64,000 bases of DNA from Paenibacillus pabuli NBRC 13638 (GTDB lineage: Bacteria > Bacillota > Bacilli > Paenibacillales > Paenibacillaceae), in assembly GCF_001514495.1 (NCBI RefSeq), contig NZ_BCNM01000016.1, positions 62,001-126,000 of the forward strand, written 5' to 3'. A program made the translations under genes and the position numbers. Positions 61,160 to 64,000 of the stretch are shown here, piece after piece; position 1 is the first letter of the stretch; each line of letters starts with the position of its first letter. The notes under the pieces were generated by a model. It worked only from the letters and a program-made list of their open reading frames with translations. It was not told the origin of the DNA and searched no databases.

Positions 61160-61990
61160 CTATTTAATGGAGCCTTGCATGACACCCTGAATAATATACT
61201 TTTGTGCGAACAGATATACGATCAGTACAGGCAAGAGTGTCAGTACAAGCCCTGCCATTAGCGGGCCATAATCCACCGTATACGTACCATAGAAATAAAA
61301 GGTGGACAATGGCAGCGTGCGCTGCTCGGATGAAGTCAGTACCAGGGAAGGCAGCAAGAAGTCATTCCAGATCCATAGAACGTTCAGCACGGTAATCGTC
61401 ACACTTGTTGGCAGCAGCACTGGCAATACGATGCGAAAGAAGGTCTGCACTCGACCGCAGCCGTCCATCAGTGCTGCTTCTTCCAGCTCCAACGGGATAC
61501 TCTTGATAAAACCATGATAGATAAATACGGCAAGTGGACTGCCAAAGCCGATATACATGTAAATGAGTGACCATTTGTTGTCCAGCATCCCCAGTGAGCC
61601 GTATATTTTCACGAGCGGAATCATGATGGCCTGAAAAGGAATAATCATTGCTGCAACCATCAGGAAAAATAGATATTGGTTTAGTTTGCTTTTGTGCCGT
61701 ACAAAATAATGAGCCGTCATCGCTGCAAGCAGCGCGATCAGCAGCACACCTGCCACCGTAATCAGCAATGAATTGCCGAAGGCAGACATATACCCCATTT
61801 TATCGAAAGCGCTAACGTAATTATCCCATTGAACGGAAGCTGGGAGGCCCAGCGGATCGGAAGTAATGGCCTGATTGACCTTAAATGAATTCGTGATGAG
61901 CAGCAGAAATGGAAAAATGAACAGCATCATCGCTACAATTAATGAGACCAGCTTCGCCCAGCCCAGCATGCGAGATTGTCCTGCCATCAT
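61160..61990 (-). CDS. Sugar ABC transporter permease (MalG-like)
   Basis: 276-residue permease with six helices; EAA loop EEAALMDGCGRVQTFFRIVLPVLLP (about 168-192). C-terminal FAQKYIIQGVMQGSIK is typical of the MalG side. ATGA overlap with the partner permease, and the GH32 gene starts 37 bases later. Part of a sucrose/fructo-oligosaccharide importer without its own ATPase. Confidence 0.93.
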   Translation of the reverse strand: MMAGQSRMLGWAKLVSLIVAMMLFIFPFLLLITNSFKVNQAITSDPLGLPASVQWDNYVSAFDKMGYMSAFGNSLLITVAGVLLIALLAAMTAHYFVRHKSKLNQYLFFLMVAAMIIPFQAIMIPLVKIYGSLGMLDNKWSLIYMYIGFGSPLAVFIYHGFIKSIPLELEEAALMDGCGRVQTFFRIVLPVLLPTSVTITVLNVLWIWNDFLLPSLVLTSSEQRTLPLSTFYFYGTYTVDYGPLMAGLVLTLLPVLIVYLFAQKYIIQGVMQGSIK

Positions 61991-62871
61991 GCTTCCACCT
62001 CCAATTTCTTGCTGAAATACACCTGAAGCAAGGTAATGGTAGCAACCAGGATAAATAGAACAAATGCCTCCGCTTGGCCCAGCCCGTAATCACGTGCAAG
62101 AAAAGCCTGTTCATACACATGCATCGATACCATTTCTGTGCTTTTGAACGGTCCTCCGCTAGTGAGGGAGACATTGAGGTCGTACACCATAAAGCCCCGT
62201 TGAAGGGACAGAAAAATGCATACGATAAACGACGGTACCATAAGTGGTAACACGATCCGTCCCAGCATCCTGCGGTTGCTTGCTCCGTCAATACTGGCCG
62301 CCTCCATCACATCCTTAGGCACATTCATCAGTCCTGCAATATAGATCACCATCATATACCCTGCGTATTGCCAGACAGTAACCACGACAAGTGCCCAGAA
62401 AGCTTTGTCCGGGTCCGCTAGCCATGAAGCTCCGAACAATGGAATGTTCATTTTTTGACCGACAAATACCAGCACTTGATTGAAAATAAATTGCCATATG
62501 AAGCCAAGCACAATACCGCCGACCAGATTGGGCAGAAAAAAGCCAGCCCGGAACCAGCCTTGCGCCTTCATACCGCGTGTTACCGCATAGGCAAGCAGAA
62601 ATGCAACCGCATTAGTCAGAACTACGGTAATAAATACGTATTCCAGTGTCATTCCGAATGATTTCCAGAACACGGTATCCTTGAAAACGCCAATATAATT
62701 GTCCCAGCCCACGAGGTTTTGCGTCACGGCAATGCCATCCCAGTCCGTAAACGTCAGATAGATTCCGTACAAAAACGGAATAATCATGACTGTCGCAAAC
62801 GCCAATAGCGTCGGACCAGTGAAGATGAGCCGGGTACGCAAACGCGTCCATAATCCTTTTTCGGTCAGCAT
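61987..62871 (-). CDS. Sugar ABC transporter permease (MalF-like)
   Basis: 294-residue permease with six helices; EAA loop MEAASIDGASNRRMLGRIVLPLMVP (about 188-213). ATG at 62871 follows GGAGGAAGACA; a longer reading to 62931 has no family sequence. Overlaps the next permease by 4 bases. Pairs with the MalG-like permease. Confidence 0.93.
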   Translation of the reverse strand: MLTEKGLWTRLRTRLIFTGPTLLAFATVMIIPFLYGIYLTFTDWDGIAVTQNLVGWDNYIGVFKDTVFWKSFGMTLEYVFITVVLTNAVAFLLAYAVTRGMKAQGWFRAGFFLPNLVGGIVLGFIWQFIFNQVLVFVGQKMNIPLFGASWLADPDKAFWALVVVTVWQYAGYMMVIYIAGLMNVPKDVMEAASIDGASNRRMLGRIVLPLMVPSFIVCIFLSLQRGFMVYDLNVSLTSGGPFKSTEMVSMHVYEQAFLARDYGLGQAEAFVLFILVATITLLQVYFSKKLEVEA

Positions 62872-62930
62872 TGTCTTCCTCCACTCTATCCAATGGTTTC
62901 TACAGCGTTTGTCCGAAGACGAAGCAGGCA

Positions 62931-62946
62931 CGGAGGCACACCTCCG
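62931..62946 (-). other. Hairpin between binding-protein and permease genes
   Basis: CGGAGG-CACA-CCTCCG is a perfect 6-bp stem in the 198-base gap between the binding protein and first permease. It may stabilise the upstream mRNA or limit read-through, allowing more binding protein than permease. Confidence 0.45.
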
Positions 62947-63069
62947 GCCTATTCATCTTATCGGGCATACCGCTATCTCTACGGTTATATTTCATTCATA
63001 GGGGCCCGATTGGCACAGGGAGGAATAGTATTCATGGTTCTTCCCCTATGCCACGTCGCTGCTCCCCTT

Positions 63070-64000
63070 TTATTTTACGTTAGTCCAGTATGCCTGAATT
63101 TCCTGGGCAAGACCTTGGCGGTCAATGACGTCAGCCAAATATTTTTGCATAGAAGCGCCCAATTTGGACCAATGATCTGCTGGAAGTGTGCTCATTGATT
63201 CCTCCATTTTGCCGGCCTTGATGTATTCACCAATCGACTTGCCAAGCGGATCAGCCGGTTCAAGGGTAATATTGCTGAATGCCGGAATAACACTGGCCTG
63301 ATTCACCAAGAAATCCTGACCTTTATCCTGATAGACCATCCAGTCCAGGAATTTCTTCGCCGCTTCCTGCTGTGCTGGTGTACTTTTCTCCTTGTCTATT
63401 AATATGCGCTTGGACACAGCTGCGGAGATCTGTGTATTGCCAAAATCTTCTGAGTTATTACTTACCGGAACAGGCAGGAACCCGTACTGTCCATTGGCCG
63501 TATCAAAACTGTGAATCTGCGGCCATGCCCAGTTGCCCTGAAACCAGATACCAACCTCGCCCTTGCCAAGCACTTCTGGTCCGCGTTCATACGTTCCGGA
63601 CAGTGGGGAAGCTTTATCGATGTTGTAGGTCTTCATCAGATCGAACGTATCCATCAGCCCGTTAAAAACAGCATTGGAGGCCAAATCCGCTTTGCCTGCC
63701 TTCAGATCGGTAATAAATTGATCCACTTTGGCACGATCCGGTGACTGTCCACCATATGCAAGTGCAAGATAGTGAGCTCCAAGCGACCAATCCATCGGCG
63801 ATATAATTAATGGCGATTTACCGGTAGCTGTAATCTTTTTGAACAAATCTTCAAGCTGATCTGTCGTTTGAACTGACTTCGGATCAAACGTTCCGCCTAC
63901 AGCCTGATCCAGAACCTGTTGATTGTAGATGAATCCATATCCTTCAATGGAAAACGGGAAGGCGTAATTTTTTCCATCAAATGTTGTAGCTGTCGTGCTA
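63070..64000 (-). CDS. Extracellular sugar-binding protein (C-terminal part; cut by window edge)
   Basis: At least 309 residues of a group 1 sugar-binding protein; the N-terminus with any lipobox lies outside the window. Features: FDGKNYAFPFSIEGYGFIYNQQVLD, PLIISPMDWSLGAHY, GKGEVGIWFQGNWAWPQI, FLDWMVYQDKGQDFLVNQA. It is the first seen gene of the operon with two permeases and GH32, so it likely binds sucrose or fructo-oligosaccharides. Confidence 0.9.
   Translation of the reverse strand, partial: STTATTFDGKNYAFPFSIEGYGFIYNQQVLDQAVGGTFDPKSVQTTDQLEDLFKKITATGKSPLIISPMDWSLGAHYLALAYGGQSPDRAKVDQFITDLKAGKADLASNAVFNGLMDTFDLMKTYNIDKASPLSGTYERGPEVLGKGEVGIWFQGNWAWPQIHSFDTANGQYGFLPVPVSNNSEDFGNTQISAAVSKRILIDKEKSTPAQQEAAKKFLDWMVYQDKGQDFLVNQASVIPAFSNITLEPADPLGKSIGEYIKAGKMEESMSTLPADHWSKLGASMQKYLADVIDRQGLAQEIQAYWTNVK

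Noticed and set aside
1..64000. CRISPR arrays, tRNA/rRNA genes, insertion sequences or prophage
   Set aside because: No regularly spaced repeats, cloverleaf-like or rRNA sequence, transposase or phage genes were seen.

Overview
The window looks like chromosomal DNA from a Paenibacillus-type Firmicute, close to the amylolyticus/pabuli/xylanexedens kind. This is judged from protein style, strong GGAGG ribosome binding sites, moderate GC, TTG/GTG starts, multiple YesMN-like and ABC sugar systems without their own ATPases, and intrinsic terminators after almost every unit. It is an inference from gene content, not a database result. I see no rRNA, tRNA, CRISPR array, insertion sequence or prophage. 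About 60 genes are supported and most lie on the minus strand.

Region by region. 0-4 kb: the start of thioredoxin reductase (trxB, cut by the window edge), a ZIP metal transporter and a convergent P1B4 metal-efflux ATPase (PfeT type). PerR/Fur-like boxes precede both metal genes, which suggests an iron/manganese and peroxide module. 4-5.3 kb: O-acetylhomoserine sulfhydrylase. 5.5-9 kb: a pectin/uronate operon (kduI, DeoR regulator, kduD, TIM-barrel isomerase) with three 10-bp-phased GTTCAT repeats before kduI. 9-10.6 kb: an MDR oxidoreductase and a frameshifted GH13 remnant. 10.6-14.6 kb: quinol oxidase qoxABCD. 14.9-34.2 kb: a large glycan locus with GH1, GH95, three tandem paralogous binding lipoproteins, two LplB/LplC-type permeases, a GH2 enzyme and a YesN/YesM two-component pair. 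34.3-40.1 kb: an MFS pump with a divergent TetR regulator, an OsmC protein, a polar amino-acid ABC transporter and a second TetR regulator. 40.2-46.5 kb: uppP, a thioredoxin-like protein, an aldo/keto reductase, phosphoglycerate mutase, ctaM and a CPA2 antiporter with an attenuator-like leader. 46.5-50.1 kb: an operon of response regulator, histidine kinase, pssA and dedA. 50.3-54.6 kb: pdxK and a two-component/ABC resistance-type cassette. 54.7-59.3 kb: DegV, a three-gene ABC-2 exporter and an aspartoacylase-like hydrolase. 59.4-64 kb: a sucrose/fructan operon (binding protein, two permeases, GH32), cut by the window edge.

How the parts work together. The 15-34 kb locus should import oligosaccharides through the LplB/LplC permeases and any of three interchangeable binding proteins, then hydrolyse them with GH2, GH95 and GH1 enzymes. 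Neither sugar ABC system encodes an ATPase, so a shared MsmX-like ATPase elsewhere is expected. The three downstream units of the locus each carry the same module of sigma-A promoter plus catabolite-response-like site. The most system-like observations are these tandem binding-protein modules, the two-component-pssA-dedA operon (a possible membrane-lipid sensing circuit), and the two-terminator leader of the antiporter. No clearly unprecedented multi-gene system is visible.
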